A stretch of 64,000 nucleotides of DNA from Jiella flava (GTDB taxonomy: Bacteria > Pseudomonadota > Alphaproteobacteria > Rhizobiales > Rhizobiaceae), in the NCBI RefSeq assembly GCF_017349315.1, contig NZ_JAFMPP010000003.1:269959-333958 (forward strand), read 5' to 3'. The translations under genes were made by a program, and so were the position numbers. This document shows, one piece after another, positions 45,669 to 55,195 of the stretch. Each line of letters begins with the position of its first letter. The stretch's first letter is position 1. The notes under the pieces were generated by a model. It searched no databases, was not told the origin of the DNA, and saw only the letters and a program-made list of their open reading frames with translations.

Positions 45669-48211
45669 ACGCTCTCCTCATCGTGCATCGCGCTGCTTTT
45701 CTCGTACCGGATCCACAGGGCGGTGAAGGTGCCGAAGGCCAGCGCAAGACCGAGAATGATCAGGGCGTGGACGGCCGGATGCATCGACAGCCAAGCGGCG
45801 GCGACGCGGCGCAGATTGCCGAGATCGGCCGGCCGGGTGGTGCGAAAATAGCTGGTTTTGGCCGCCACGCTTTCGATGCCGTCGGTCTTCAAGATTCCCG
45901 CGCGCCCATCGAGATTGGACCAGATGGCGGGGGTCGTCAGCCGCGCGGTTTCGGCCTCGAGGGAGGCGGCCGATCCGGCGGAGATCAGCGTCGTCGGCTC
46001 ATCGTCGTCGCGCGGAACCGCCTGGGCGACGAGCAGGCTGGTGTCGCGATCGACTTTGATCGGGGTGTCGCGTCCGTTGAGTCCGATCCGTGATAGCGCT
46101 TGGGTGGCGTCGTTCAGCCAGGCGCTGAAGGCGCTCTTGCGGGCCTCGGAGGTGAATTTCTGTTGCCAGATGTCGAGTGAATTCACCGATTCCGCTGTCG
46201 CATCGGCGGCAATGGCGCCAATCGAATGGGTGACGAACGGATCGATATTGTCGGCGCTGTCCCGCGTTCCCTCGGCCGAAGCGATGCGCTGCAGGGCGTC
46301 AAGAACCGACGGGTCGACATTGGCGGCCCTGCTCAGCTCTGCTGGGACATGGCCGGCGAGGGCGAAGGCGATCGTCGCGGCGCCCTTGACCGGTTCGGCT
46401 AACGACGTGACCACCGGGCGCAGCGGCCGGCCGGCATCCCGCGCCAAGCGCAGGAAGAAGGTACCGGCCGCCGAGATCACCGCATCTTCCGGTGAGCCGA
46501 GCGCCAGGTGCACCGTACCGTTCGGGCCCGAAGACAGGCCGCCGGGCCCGAAGGTCGTGGCCAGATTGGGAAGCTGAGCCATCCGGGCGAGTTTGGGGAT
46601 CGTCACCGTCGAGCTGTCGAGGAACAACAGCCGCGGCTTGCCGGAAATCTGGATCGATGGGTCGCAGGTCCGATCCGCCGCGTCGGTCACGGTCGCCTCG
46701 AGCTCCAGGTGGTTCGCTCCGGCATGGAAGGCCGTCAGCGGAATGGCGATCGGGCTGTTGCGCAGCGTGTCACCGGACTGTCGGCCGAGCGGCAGGCGCG
46801 CGACGGTGCGATCATTGACCCGCACGCGCAGCTCGCTGTCGGGGGACAGGGCTGCTCGGTAGCCAAGATCGAGGTTCAGCTTGACGGAATCGTAATCGGC
46901 AATCAGCGTGTCCGGCGGCAGGTTGAAGTGCACGCCTTCCCGGAACAGGCGCCCGGTGAAATCGCTGGAGGCCGCGCCGAGATCGTGAAAGCTTACGGTG
47001 CGGTTGTCGAGCATATGGGTGACGACCGCCTCCGGCATTGGCTGGCGGGCCAGATCGGCATCGGCGATACGGAGCGTCTCGATCAGCCGACTCATCGCCG
47101 CGCGATCGTTGGGGTCGACCGCCAAGGCCGGTGCGGCCCCGGCAATGGTCGCGAGATCGCCGTCGTTGGCTGCGGTGGCGCCCGGCCAGCCGAGTCGCGC
47201 GCGCTCGGCGGCGTTGCCGACATAGAGCGCTATTCCCGCGGTGGTGCGCTGAGGGGCCGCCTCCGTCGCCGCGGCGGGCGGATCGAAGGTTAAACGGGCA
47301 TGCGAGGCGCCGCTCGCGCGGGCCAGTCGGGCCGACAGATCGTAGATCGCGGCCAGCGTCGCGGGATCGCGGCGCTCGCTATGCACCCGGATGATGAAGC
47401 TGCCGGAGGCATCGAGCGGCACGAGCGGCAGGGTTGCCAGCGTCGCCGGTGCTGCGGCGGCGAACTGGACGCCGGACACCGAATTGTCGATCCGCGTCCA
47501 GAGTTCGTAGGTGCTGAGCGGGCTGCAATCCACCCGGTGGCGGTGATGGGCTTTGAGCGTGAGAAGATTCCAGCCGGGATGCAAGACTGAGCGGCGAAGG
47601 GCGATGCGGCGGGGCCTTGGCTGCAGGCCGCCGGTGCTGAAACGGTCGACCAGCTTTCCATTGACCAACACCGCCATGTCGGAGGCTTCCGGCATCACCG
47701 AGACGTCGCTCTCCAGACCGAGCCAGAGCAGACCGCCTTGCTGGGCGTCTTCGCGAGACAGGAAGATCGGAAAATCGGCGTGGCTCTCCTCGCCGCGCAG
47801 GGTGAACCCGGTGATCGACGCGGGTAAGGGCCGGCGCGGCGCCGCAGACAAGGGCGCCGCAGACAACGGCGCCGCCGCCACGCGGTCCGTCGGCGTCGGT
47901 TGCGTTGCAGCGGATGCAGCCATGGCCGCAGCGTTCGGCGCCGCTGCGCTCGGGACGGGGTCGCTTTGAGCCGATCCCGGGTCGTCGCTCGGTATGGCCA
48001 CGATGAGCGGCGCGGTTTGCCGATCCTCCTTGGCCAGCGCCGGGCTGGTGCCATAGGCCGAGCCGGTTCCGGCCGGACCCGCCAGCAGCCAGGGCGTCGA
48101 GGTGTCGGCGACGGCGGTTTGCGGCGCGGCGTGAGGCGCAACGGCGGACACGAACAGGGCCGCGCTTGCCAGCGCCGCCATTTGCGAACGGCGAGTCCAG
48201 TCAATTCTCAT
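45662..48211 (-). CDS. bcsB: cellulose synthase periplasmic subunit BcsB
   Basis: 849 residues. It begins with a signal peptide (MAALASAALFVSAVAPHAA) and an Ala/Pro-rich stretch, continues with the BcsB region (FTLRGEESHADFPIFLSRED, TYELWTRIDNSVSGVQF, HLELEATVTDAADRTCDP) and ends with a single membrane helix (HALIILGLALAFGTFTALWI). BcsB forms the inner-membrane synthase complex with BcsA and guides the glucan through the periplasm. It starts 16 bases after the bcsA stop codon. Somewhat longer than usual because of the low-complexity N-terminal linker. Confidence 0.96.
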   Translation of the reverse strand: MRIDWTRRSQMAALASAALFVSAVAPHAAPQTAVADTSTPWLLAGPAGTGSAYGTSPALAKEDRQTAPLIVAIPSDDPGSAQSDPVPSAAAPNAAAMAASAATQPTPTDRVAAAPLSAAPLSAAPRRPLPASITGFTLRGEESHADFPIFLSREDAQQGGLLWLGLESDVSVMPEASDMAVLVNGKLVDRFSTGGLQPRPRRIALRRSVLHPGWNLLTLKAHHRHRVDCSPLSTYELWTRIDNSVSGVQFAAAAPATLATLPLVPLDASGSFIIRVHSERRDPATLAAIYDLSARLARASGASHARLTFDPPAAATEAAPQRTTAGIALYVGNAAERARLGWPGATAANDGDLATIAGAAPALAVDPNDRAAMSRLIETLRIADADLARQPMPEAVVTHMLDNRTVSFHDLGAASSDFTGRLFREGVHFNLPPDTLIADYDSVKLNLDLGYRAALSPDSELRVRVNDRTVARLPLGRQSGDTLRNSPIAIPLTAFHAGANHLELEATVTDAADRTCDPSIQISGKPRLLFLDSSTVTIPKLARMAQLPNLATTFGPGGLSSGPNGTVHLALGSPEDAVISAAGTFFLRLARDAGRPLRPVVTSLAEPVKGAATIAFALAGHVPAELSRAANVDPSVLDALQRIASAEGTRDSADNIDPFVTHSIGAIAADATAESVNSLDIWQQKFTSEARKSAFSAWLNDATQALSRIGLNGRDTPIKVDRDTSLLVAQAVPRDDDEPTTLISAGSAASLEAETARLTTPAIWSNLDGRAGILKTDGIESVAAKTSYFRTTRPADLGNLRRVAAAWLSMHPAVHALIILGLALAFGTFTALWIRYEKSSAMHDEESVW

Positions 48212-48227
48212 CGGGATCGTTCTCGGG

Positions 48228-50498
48228 TCAGGCGGCGGAGATCGCATCGCGTGGCGGCGAGTCGATCGAGGATGGCGCGTTGCCGGCGGTACCGGCGTCA
48301 TTGGCCGCGGTGATGGGGGTCGCCGGTTCCGGACGCCGGGCGGCATGGCCGAGCGCCCGCACGCTGCTTTCAATGCTCCACCGGATGACGTTGAGGCTTC
48401 CGCCGACGACGCCGACCGATTTGCGGCGGCTTTCGCGGAAGCTTGAGAGGGCCGATGCGTCGGCATACATCAGGTCGGCGACGGTGCGCATCTGGGAGGG
48501 CGCAAGGGCCATGAATTCAAGCCCGAGGCAGATGCCTCTCGCATCGGGAATGCGGCGACGCACGACGACCGCCAGACCCGCTTGGCGCGAGCCGTCCAGC
48601 GTCAGGGTGCCGATGCTCGCCGCCTTGGGCAGTTTGGCTGTTTCGAGGCCGAGCGGGCGGATCCTGACGCCACTCGACGAGACGTCTTCGACGACGACGT
48701 CGATCGCGGTTTCACCGATGTTTAGCGCACCCTTGCGCGAGATCGACAGCCGCTGATTGCGCCGCCGCTCGGCGCGCTCGGTGACGACGCCGAGGGCCAG
48801 GCCGGCGACCACGAGGTTGAGAACGTTCCAGCCGCCGAGCGCCAGCAATAGGTCGCGGGAGGTCGGTTCGAGATACCAGCGCGCGGCGCACCATAGGGTG
48901 GCGACGAGCAGCACGCAGAAGAACATGAGATAGGGTCGGGCGAGGGTGGAGAGCCGATCCTGTTCGATCAGGGCGCCCTTGGCGGTGACCGCGAAGATCG
49001 GCGAGCGCGGATTGCGGATCACCGCGGCGATGGCGCGGATGAGATAGATCGACTGGACGTATTCGTAGAGTTCGGAAATCCACGGCCAACGGACGTCGCC
49101 ATAGAGATAATTCTGCAGCATGACGTTGGCGAGCATGTAGGTGCACGTATAGGCCAGGAATTCCTGCAGGCTGGCCTGATAGATTCTGAGATCGAAAAAG
49201 ATGAACAGCAGCGGCGCGACCATGAAGGTCAAGCGCATGAACGGGAACAGCCAGAACAGTCCGGAGGACAGGTAGCAAATCCGCTGCGCCATGGTGAGGC
49301 CGCGCACGAAGAGCGGATTCTTCAACAGCATGATCTGCAGCATGCCCTGGCACCAGCGCGAGCGCTGACCGATGAAGGAGCCGAAGGTTTCCGGCTGCAG
49401 TCCGGCGATCAGCGGCTGGTCGACATAGCGGCTTCGCCAGCCACGCCCGTGTAGGGTGAGCGCGGTCTCGCAATCCTCGGTGATCGACGTGCCGGAAAAG
49501 CCGCCAACGGTCTCCAGCGCCGTGCGGCGCAGAACCGCCGCCGAGCCGCAGAAATAGGCCGCGCCCCAGGAATCCAAGCCGCGCTGGACGACGCCGTAGA
49601 ACATCTCGTTCTCCGACGGCATACGCTTGAACAGGCCGAGATTCTTCTCGATCGGATCCGGATTGAGGAAGAAATGCGGGGTCTGGACGAGGAAGAGTTT
49701 GGCGTCCTCGGCGAAATGGTGAACCGTTTTGCGCAGGAAGTCGCGGACCGGGGCGTGATCGGCGTCGAAGACGGCGATGAGGTCGCCGCTGGTGCGCGGC
49801 AGCGCGGCGTTGAGGTTGCCGGCCTTGGCCGAGACGTTTTTCTCGCGGGCAAGATAGACTGCGCCGAGTTCGTCGCACAGTTTCGTCAGCATCCGCTGGC
49901 GCAGGTTCGCCTCGTGGGCGACGACGGGATCGGCCGACAATCGCTTTTCATCGGTGCCGCCATCGTCGAGGAGATAGACGGTCAGCTTGTCGGCCGGATA
50001 GTCCATCGAGATGGCGGCCGCCAGGGTCACCGTCAGAAGCTCGGCCGATTCATTGTAGGTCGGCACGAAGACGTCGACCGTCGGCAGGGCGGCATCTGAC
50101 GCGGGGCCCGCCATCGTTGCCCGCGCCGGGCGGCTTTTCGGCTTCAGCACCACGAACAGGCTGAGCAGCAGGATCACCATGGCGAACATCTCGACGGCGT
50201 AAAGCGCGACGCCGGGAATGAAATTTGCAAGATCCGAACTGTCGGGCAGAGTCGAGACGGTCCGCCAATAGGCGTATCGGCCGATGGCCGCGAGAGCGAG
50301 TGCCATCAACAGCAACCGGCGCTCGTTCGATCGCGGCCCGGACATCCAAAGCACCAGCATTCCCGCGACCAACGTCGCCGCGATCAGCACCTGGCTGTTG
50401 GTTCCCACCGGCTGCGCGACGGCGATGCCGAGCCCCAGGAGGCTGAGCAGCCAGGCGACTGGCACCATGGAGGAGATTATCTTACGCATGAAACGCAT
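48228..50498 (-). CDS. bcsA: cellulose synthase catalytic subunit (UDP-forming) BcsA
   Basis: About 756 residues from the ATG at 50498; a TTG 11 codons upstream is less likely. Membrane helices flank a GT2 domain with the full catalytic set: LLDDGGTDE (near 179), VFDADHAPV (near 246), TEDCETAL (near 341) and QRSRWCQGML (near 376). The C-terminal PilZ domain has RRNQR and VEDVSSSGVRI, so both c-di-GMP-binding motifs are intact. It polymerises glucose from UDP-glucose and is switched on by c-di-GMP. First gene of the bcsA-bcsB-bcsZ-TPR-bcsN operon. Confidence 0.97.
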   Translation of the reverse strand: MRFMRKIISSMVPVAWLLSLLGLGIAVAQPVGTNSQVLIAATLVAGMLVLWMSGPRSNERRLLLMALALAAIGRYAYWRTVSTLPDSSDLANFIPGVALYAVEMFAMVILLLSLFVVLKPKSRPARATMAGPASDAALPTVDVFVPTYNESAELLTVTLAAAISMDYPADKLTVYLLDDGGTDEKRLSADPVVAHEANLRQRMLTKLCDELGAVYLAREKNVSAKAGNLNAALPRTSGDLIAVFDADHAPVRDFLRKTVHHFAEDAKLFLVQTPHFFLNPDPIEKNLGLFKRMPSENEMFYGVVQRGLDSWGAAYFCGSAAVLRRTALETVGGFSGTSITEDCETALTLHGRGWRSRYVDQPLIAGLQPETFGSFIGQRSRWCQGMLQIMLLKNPLFVRGLTMAQRICYLSSGLFWLFPFMRLTFMVAPLLFIFFDLRIYQASLQEFLAYTCTYMLANVMLQNYLYGDVRWPWISELYEYVQSIYLIRAIAAVIRNPRSPIFAVTAKGALIEQDRLSTLARPYLMFFCVLLVATLWCAARWYLEPTSRDLLLALGGWNVLNLVVAGLALGVVTERAERRRNQRLSISRKGALNIGETAIDVVVEDVSSSGVRIRPLGLETAKLPKAASIGTLTLDGSRQAGLAVVVRRRIPDARGICLGLEFMALAPSQMRTVADLMYADASALSSFRESRRKSVGVVGGSLNVIRWSIESSVRALGHAARRPEPATPITAANDAGTAGNAPSSIDSPPRDAISAA

Positions 50499-50701
50499 CA
50501 CGGTCACTGGGGCAGATCGCCGGTTTGTCAATTTCTAGGATTAATTTTGACTCACCATTCGTGAATAAAACTCCAACGACGTTGCGGAAATATAATGTAA
50601 AATCCTTCCGTCAGCTGATTGTAATCATCGTTATCAATGACATTCCCTCCAGAGTGTAAAATCGAGAGTTGTTTTCACGTCATAGTGTCGATGGTGATTT
50701 C
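50499..50701. promoter_or_regulatory. AT-rich leader upstream of bcsA
   Basis: About 200 bases, strikingly AT-rich from 50530 to 50680 compared with the surrounding sequence, with no gene. It probably holds the bcs operon promoter. Possible hexamers are too many in such sequence for a confident choice. Confidence 0.4.
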
Positions 50702-50804
50702 GAGCGCCTTGCGTCCGATCGGACGCAGAAAGGTCGCTCTCACCCCTTGAATCGACGCACCGTGCTTTGCCGAAAATCGTTTGCGATTTCCGGGCCAATG
50801 CTCG
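50702..50804 (+). repeat. dispersed repeat A, full copy
   Basis: 103 bases matching 41426-41534 with scattered changes: GCGTCCGATCGGACGC palindrome, GGTCGCTCTCACCC, TTGAATCGACGCA, GTGCTTTGCCGAAAATCG. It lies between the divergence point of bcsA and the 3' end of the kinase gene. Confidence 0.85.
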
Positions 50805-50867
50805 AGCGAAAAGTCGGGCGCCGCAGCCTGTCCGACGGTGCGCACGCGATGGTGCGGGTCTTTCCTT

Positions 50868-50903
50868 GCGCGCGGATTGCGATCAGCGCGCGGATTGCGA
50901 TCA
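50868..50903. repeat. 18-bp direct repeat
   Basis: GCGCGCGGATTGCGATCA occurs twice in immediate tandem (50868-50885 and 50886-50903), between repeats A and B. No function is evident. Confidence 0.9.
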
Positions 50904-50993
50904 ACCGGACCCGCCATTCCGCTCCCGGCCGTTGTTTTGCCGCATGATGGGATGCCGAAACGTCATGCAACGTTTCGGCATCATGCTCGAAGG
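50902..50993. repeat. dispersed repeat B, palindromic
   Basis: Second copy of the block at 34686-34773, same lead sequence and a perfect hairpin GATGCCGAAACGT (50951-50963), loop CATGCA, ACGTTTCGGCATC (50970-50982). The stem differs from the first copy at matching positions on both arms (ATGGTGCC versus GATGCC), so pairing has been kept. It lies just downstream of the large kinase gene on the minus strand. Confidence 0.88.
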
Positions 50994-51034
50994 TCGCGGG
51001 GCCGTGATGCCGCTTCGGTATCTGGAAAGGCGTG

Positions 51035-54000
51035 TCAGGCGGCCCGCAAGGCGGCGTTGGACGCTTCTATGATCGCGGCGACGATTTCCTTTTCGCTGGC
51101 GCGCGATTTGATGATCACGTCGATGAGAATCGTGGCATCGCTGTCGACCTCTTTGGTCGTCAAAGCCACGACGGGCCGTGCCGTCGCTGACTGCGAGATT
51201 TCGGCGAGAACGTCGTCGATGGAACCATCGGGCAGCAGGCCGTCGCTGACGTAAAAGTCGTAAGCTTCGCGCGCCACCGCTGCTCGGAACTCCTTGATCG
51301 TTGCAACGTGATCGAGAACCAGCCGTCCGTGAAGCATCGTCTGGACGATTTCGGCAAAGTCCGAATCCGCTTCGATATGCAGCCCTTTCGGCAGCTCCGC
51401 GCCGCTGGCGATCTGCCGCTCGGCCGGCGCGACAATGGTCTTTTCGTCGCGTGTTGCTGCGAGGGGCAGTGTGACGGTGAAGACGGCGCCGCCGGTCGCG
51501 GCGTTATAGAAGCCGATCTCGCCATCCATCCGCTCGACGATCATTTTGGAGATGTGAAGGCCGAGGCCGGTGCCGCCTTTGGCGCGGGTGGAGGAGGAAT
51601 CGGCCTGGGAGAAACGCGAAAAGATCTTGTCCTTGAAGGTGTCCGGAATGCCGGGCCCCTGGTCGGCGACGCTGACATGGGTGCTCTCGCCGTTTTGGGT
51701 GATGGTGACGGTAATCACACCGCCTTTCGGCGAGAATTTCGCGGCGTTGGACAACAGGTTCACCAGCACCTGATGCAGCCGGTCGGCATCCACGTAGATC
51801 GGGGTGGCCGCGTCGGGTTTGATCGTCTCGACGGTGATTTGACCCTTGTCGAAGATCGCCTGGGTGGCCTCGATCGCGCTCTCGACTGCGAGGCCAAGGT
51901 CATAGTTTTCGAAATCGAAGGCCATGCCGCGAGACGCGATCTTCTCCATATCGAGAATGTCGTTGATGAGCGAGATCAGCCGTTCGCAGTTGTTGTGGGC
52001 GATGCGCAAGAGGTTGACGACCGTTTCCGGCAGCTTGTTGGCCTGGGTGCCGACCACCAGGCCGAGCGAACCGCGGATCGAGGTCAGGGGCGTTCGCAGT
52101 TCGTGACTGACCATCGACACGAATTCGGTTTTCAGCCGCTCCACTTCCTTGCGATGGGTGATGTCCTGGAACTGGAGGATGATGTAGTTGCCGACGTGGT
52201 CCTTGACGTCGTCCCGCACCAGGCTGGCGCCGACCAGACACCAGATGATCCGATCGTCGGAGGTGATCAGCCGATGTTCGGACATCACCCGCGATCCCGG
52301 ACTGTTCCTCAGACGGTCGAACAGCGCCTGAATCTCGCCGCTGTCGTCTGGGTGGAAAATGTCCTCGATCGGGCTGGCCTTGATCTCCTCTTCCCTCAAG
52401 CCCATGAGCTCGCAAAGCGAGCCGTTGAGCTGCATCCAGTCGCCCTTCAGGTTCAGCAGGGCCATGCCCACCGGGGCGTTCTCGATGGCGGATTCGAAGC
52501 GTTTGCGGCTGGCTTGCAAAGCGGCTTCGGCGTCGCGCAGCTGGGTCACATCCATCTGAACGCCAATCAGCCGGGTCGCCTTGCCGCTGGCGTCGCGCTC
52601 GATCACGGTGGCATCGGACCGCAGCCAGATCCACTGATCGTCGGCCCGTTGAAGCCGATATTCCGCGATTGACCGATCGCGGCGACCATCAAGGCATTCG
52701 ATGTCGGCGGCCTGAACATACGGCAGGTCGTCGGGATGAACGCGGGTGAGCCACTCCGTCTGCGGCTCGATCCGGGCATCGGGTGAAAAGCCCAGCATCG
52801 TCTTCCAGGTTTCGGAGACGAAGGATCGCCCCGTCACCAGATTAATGTCGAAGACGCCGAGATTGGCGCCCTGCAGGGCGTGGCTCCAGCGTTTCTCGCT
52901 GGTCTCGAGGGCGGATGAGATCCGCCACTCTTCGGTTACGTCGCGCAGGATCAGCGTCCAGCGCAGATCGCCGGCTTCCGCCCGCCATTGGCTGCGCTGC
53001 ATGTCGAGCAGAATGACCGCCCCATCCTTCGTCGTCGCGCTGACGATGGCCGGGCAGGAGTCAGAGGTTTCGCCGCTTGTGGGGAAATGATCGTCGAAGC
53101 CGCGGCTTTGAGCGCTGTCGCCTTCCAAATCGAAGTTCAAGAAGGCGCTGACGGGCCAGCCGACCATGTCTTCGCTGCTGAAGCCGAGCATACCACGGGT
53201 TGCCCCGTTGGCCGCGACGATGGTCAAGCTGTCATCAAGAACGATAAAGCCAATCGCGGCATTGTCGACGATGGCGCGATTTTCGCTGGCGCGGGCCGCA
53301 AGTTCGCGGGTCTTCAGGTGCACCAGCTTTTGAACGTCGTCCTCACGTCGCGCTAGAGAATACAGCAGCACCGCCAACAGGATTGTCCCGATGGCGCCGC
53401 CGAGGAGGACCAGTTTGGGTTCACTGGTGCCCAAGGATTCTTCGAAGGGCGGCAAGCTTTCCCAGACCAGCGTCCAATGCCGATGCATGACGTCGATGCG
53501 CCGGGTCATGGTGAAGTGGGGGGCGTGATCGCTTCTCAAGTCGGGATTGCTGTCGAAGATCGCCGTCTCGGGATTTTCCGTGGCACCGTCATAGACTCGC
53601 AGGCGGAGCTTCGTGCCCTGGGAGCTGGTCAGCCCATCGAGAAAATGCAGGCCGACGAAGGGCGCATAGACCCATCCGCGGAAGGCGGCCCGGCGCTCTT
53701 CGACCGTTTCGAGCGACTTGCTGCGATCGTAGAACGGGCGGAGCAGCAGGAAGCCCGGGCTTTGGGTATGGTCCTGCACCAGGAGAATGCGGCCGGTAAT
53801 CGTGGCCTGGCCGCTGTCGCGGGAGGCGACGGCGGCATCGAGGCGGTTCGCCTCGAAGGCGATATCGAGCCCCACGGCTTGAGCGTTGAGTTTCAGCGGC
53901 TCAATATATTCTATGATGAAGAGTTCGTCGCCCGTGGTTTCCGGGTGAACCCGAATGCCCGCGACGCCATTGACTTCGGCATTGGCAAGAAAGAACGGCA

Positions 54001-54904
54001 AATTGCTGCGCTTGACCGCGCGAATGACGCCGATCCCACTGATTCCTCTTAGATTTTTATCGATTTCGATTGTTTCGACGAAGCGGCGCCACTGGTCGAG
54101 CGTCACAGTGCTGGTGGTTTGGAGCAGGCCGACACCGGCATTGAGGCTCTGTTTGTAGGACTCGATGCGGTGCTTCAGCGCCTGGATATTGTCCTCTGCC
54201 AGGACGTGAAACGATTCGGCGTTGCGCTGGTAGGTGATCACGCTGGTGATCTTCCAGGCGTAGAAGGTCGCGATGATCGGCAGGGCGAGAACGATATAAG
54301 CCGCCAAGGTGAAGCGCGTGATCGGCGTCTGTTTCCAGAGTGGATCCCAAGGCCGCCAAGGGTTGAGCAGGGCGACTGGAACGACTGCGAGGATGCCGAC
54401 CATGTCGCCGGTATACCAAATGGCCCAATTCTCGATGAGGCTGTCATGGGGCATGATGCCTGCCAAGACGAGCGCCGCAACGCCGATCGTCGCTGACAGC
54501 AAACATGGCAGTACCGCGCCGACGACGATCATGCCGACGATGTCGTGTAAGCCGCGCAGGGCGATCGGGATGCGGTAGGCTTTTTTGATAAGAGTGAACG
54601 CGGCGACCGATTGCAGGGTTGAGCCGACGGCGATGCAGATCGCGCTGACGAAGGTGGGCATCTCGAAGATCGTCCCAGTCGCCGCTGCGCCGGCGCTGAA
54701 ATTGACCATAAACGAGCCGATGAAGATCGCTGGCCACTGGGCGGGCCCGGAGAACAGAAGACCTGCGACGGCGATGCCCGAGGCGGGCCAGACGATCGTG
54801 GCGTAACCTGGGGGAACGGCCAGCGCGAGTCCCAGCCAGCCGAAAATCACATAGAGCGCCGCCAGAGAAGCGACGACTTTGAGAGAGGTGTCTCGAACGG
54901 ACAT
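51035..54904 (-). CDS. MASE1-CHASE-PAS hybrid sensor histidine kinase
   Basis: About 1,289 residues from the ATG at 54904; an ATG at 54958 would add 18. Domains in order: MASE1-type membrane region (1-215), CHASE-type periplasmic domain (about 225-480, with GISGIGVIRAV and GLDIAFEANRLDAAVASRDS), a membrane helix near 500, three PAS domains (about 535-920), HisKA with VSHELRTPLTSIRGSLG (near 930), HATPase with LVNLLSNAAKFSPKGG and GTGLGLHISKMIV, and a C-terminal receiver-like domain from about 1170. The receiver keeps the aspartate (VSDGLLPDGS) and lysine (IIKSR), but its acidic pair is partly changed (HIEADSD). It faces a second hybrid kinase. Confidence 0.9.
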   Translation of the reverse strand: MSVRDTSLKVVASLAALYVIFGWLGLALAVPPGYATIVWPASGIAVAGLLFSGPAQWPAIFIGSFMVNFSAGAAATGTIFEMPTFVSAICIAVGSTLQSVAAFTLIKKAYRIPIALRGLHDIVGMIVVGAVLPCLLSATIGVAALVLAGIMPHDSLIENWAIWYTGDMVGILAVVPVALLNPWRPWDPLWKQTPITRFTLAAYIVLALPIIATFYAWKITSVITYQRNAESFHVLAEDNIQALKHRIESYKQSLNAGVGLLQTTSTVTLDQWRRFVETIEIDKNLRGISGIGVIRAVKRSNLPFFLANAEVNGVAGIRVHPETTGDELFIIEYIEPLKLNAQAVGLDIAFEANRLDAAVASRDSGQATITGRILLVQDHTQSPGFLLLRPFYDRSKSLETVEERRAAFRGWVYAPFVGLHFLDGLTSSQGTKLRLRVYDGATENPETAIFDSNPDLRSDHAPHFTMTRRIDVMHRHWTLVWESLPPFEESLGTSEPKLVLLGGAIGTILLAVLLYSLARREDDVQKLVHLKTRELAARASENRAIVDNAAIGFIVLDDSLTIVAANGATRGMLGFSSEDMVGWPVSAFLNFDLEGDSAQSRGFDDHFPTSGETSDSCPAIVSATTKDGAVILLDMQRSQWRAEAGDLRWTLILRDVTEEWRISSALETSEKRWSHALQGANLGVFDINLVTGRSFVSETWKTMLGFSPDARIEPQTEWLTRVHPDDLPYVQAADIECLDGRRDRSIAEYRLQRADDQWIWLRSDATVIERDASGKATRLIGVQMDVTQLRDAEAALQASRKRFESAIENAPVGMALLNLKGDWMQLNGSLCELMGLREEEIKASPIEDIFHPDDSGEIQALFDRLRNSPGSRVMSEHRLITSDDRIIWCLVGASLVRDDVKDHVGNYIILQFQDITHRKEVERLKTEFVSMVSHELRTPLTSIRGSLGLVVGTQANKLPETVVNLLRIAHNNCERLISLINDILDMEKIASRGMAFDFENYDLGLAVESAIEATQAIFDKGQITVETIKPDAATPIYVDADRLHQVLVNLLSNAAKFSPKGGVITVTITQNGESTHVSVADQGPGIPDTFKDKIFSRFSQADSSSTRAKGGTGLGLHISKMIVERMDGEIGFYNAATGGAVFTVTLPLAATRDEKTIVAPAERQIASGAELPKGLHIEADSDFAEIVQTMLHGRLVLDHVATIKEFRAAVAREAYDFYVSDGLLPDGSIDDVLAEISQSATARPVVALTTKEVDSDATILIDVIIKSRASEKEIVAAIIEASNAALRAA

Positions 54905-55195
54905 TTCCGGCTCGGCTTCATTCGGCGAAGTTGTGCGGCGTGGTGACGCCCGGCGCATCGAAGCAGAAAATTCTTACCCAATTGCTCTTTCAAGAAATCC
55001 ACTTAGATCAATAATTTTCCGGGAATCGGCCGTGTATTTAAGCAAAAAATGGTTAATTGTACTCGATGAGACTGTGCGAACAAAAAAATAATAAGTCTGA
55101 ATTATATTTCATAAGAAAGTTATAAATCACAATACATTTCGTATTAAGAATTTTGACTAATAGTCATTTTTAAGAGCGATTCCTCTGGGTACGGC

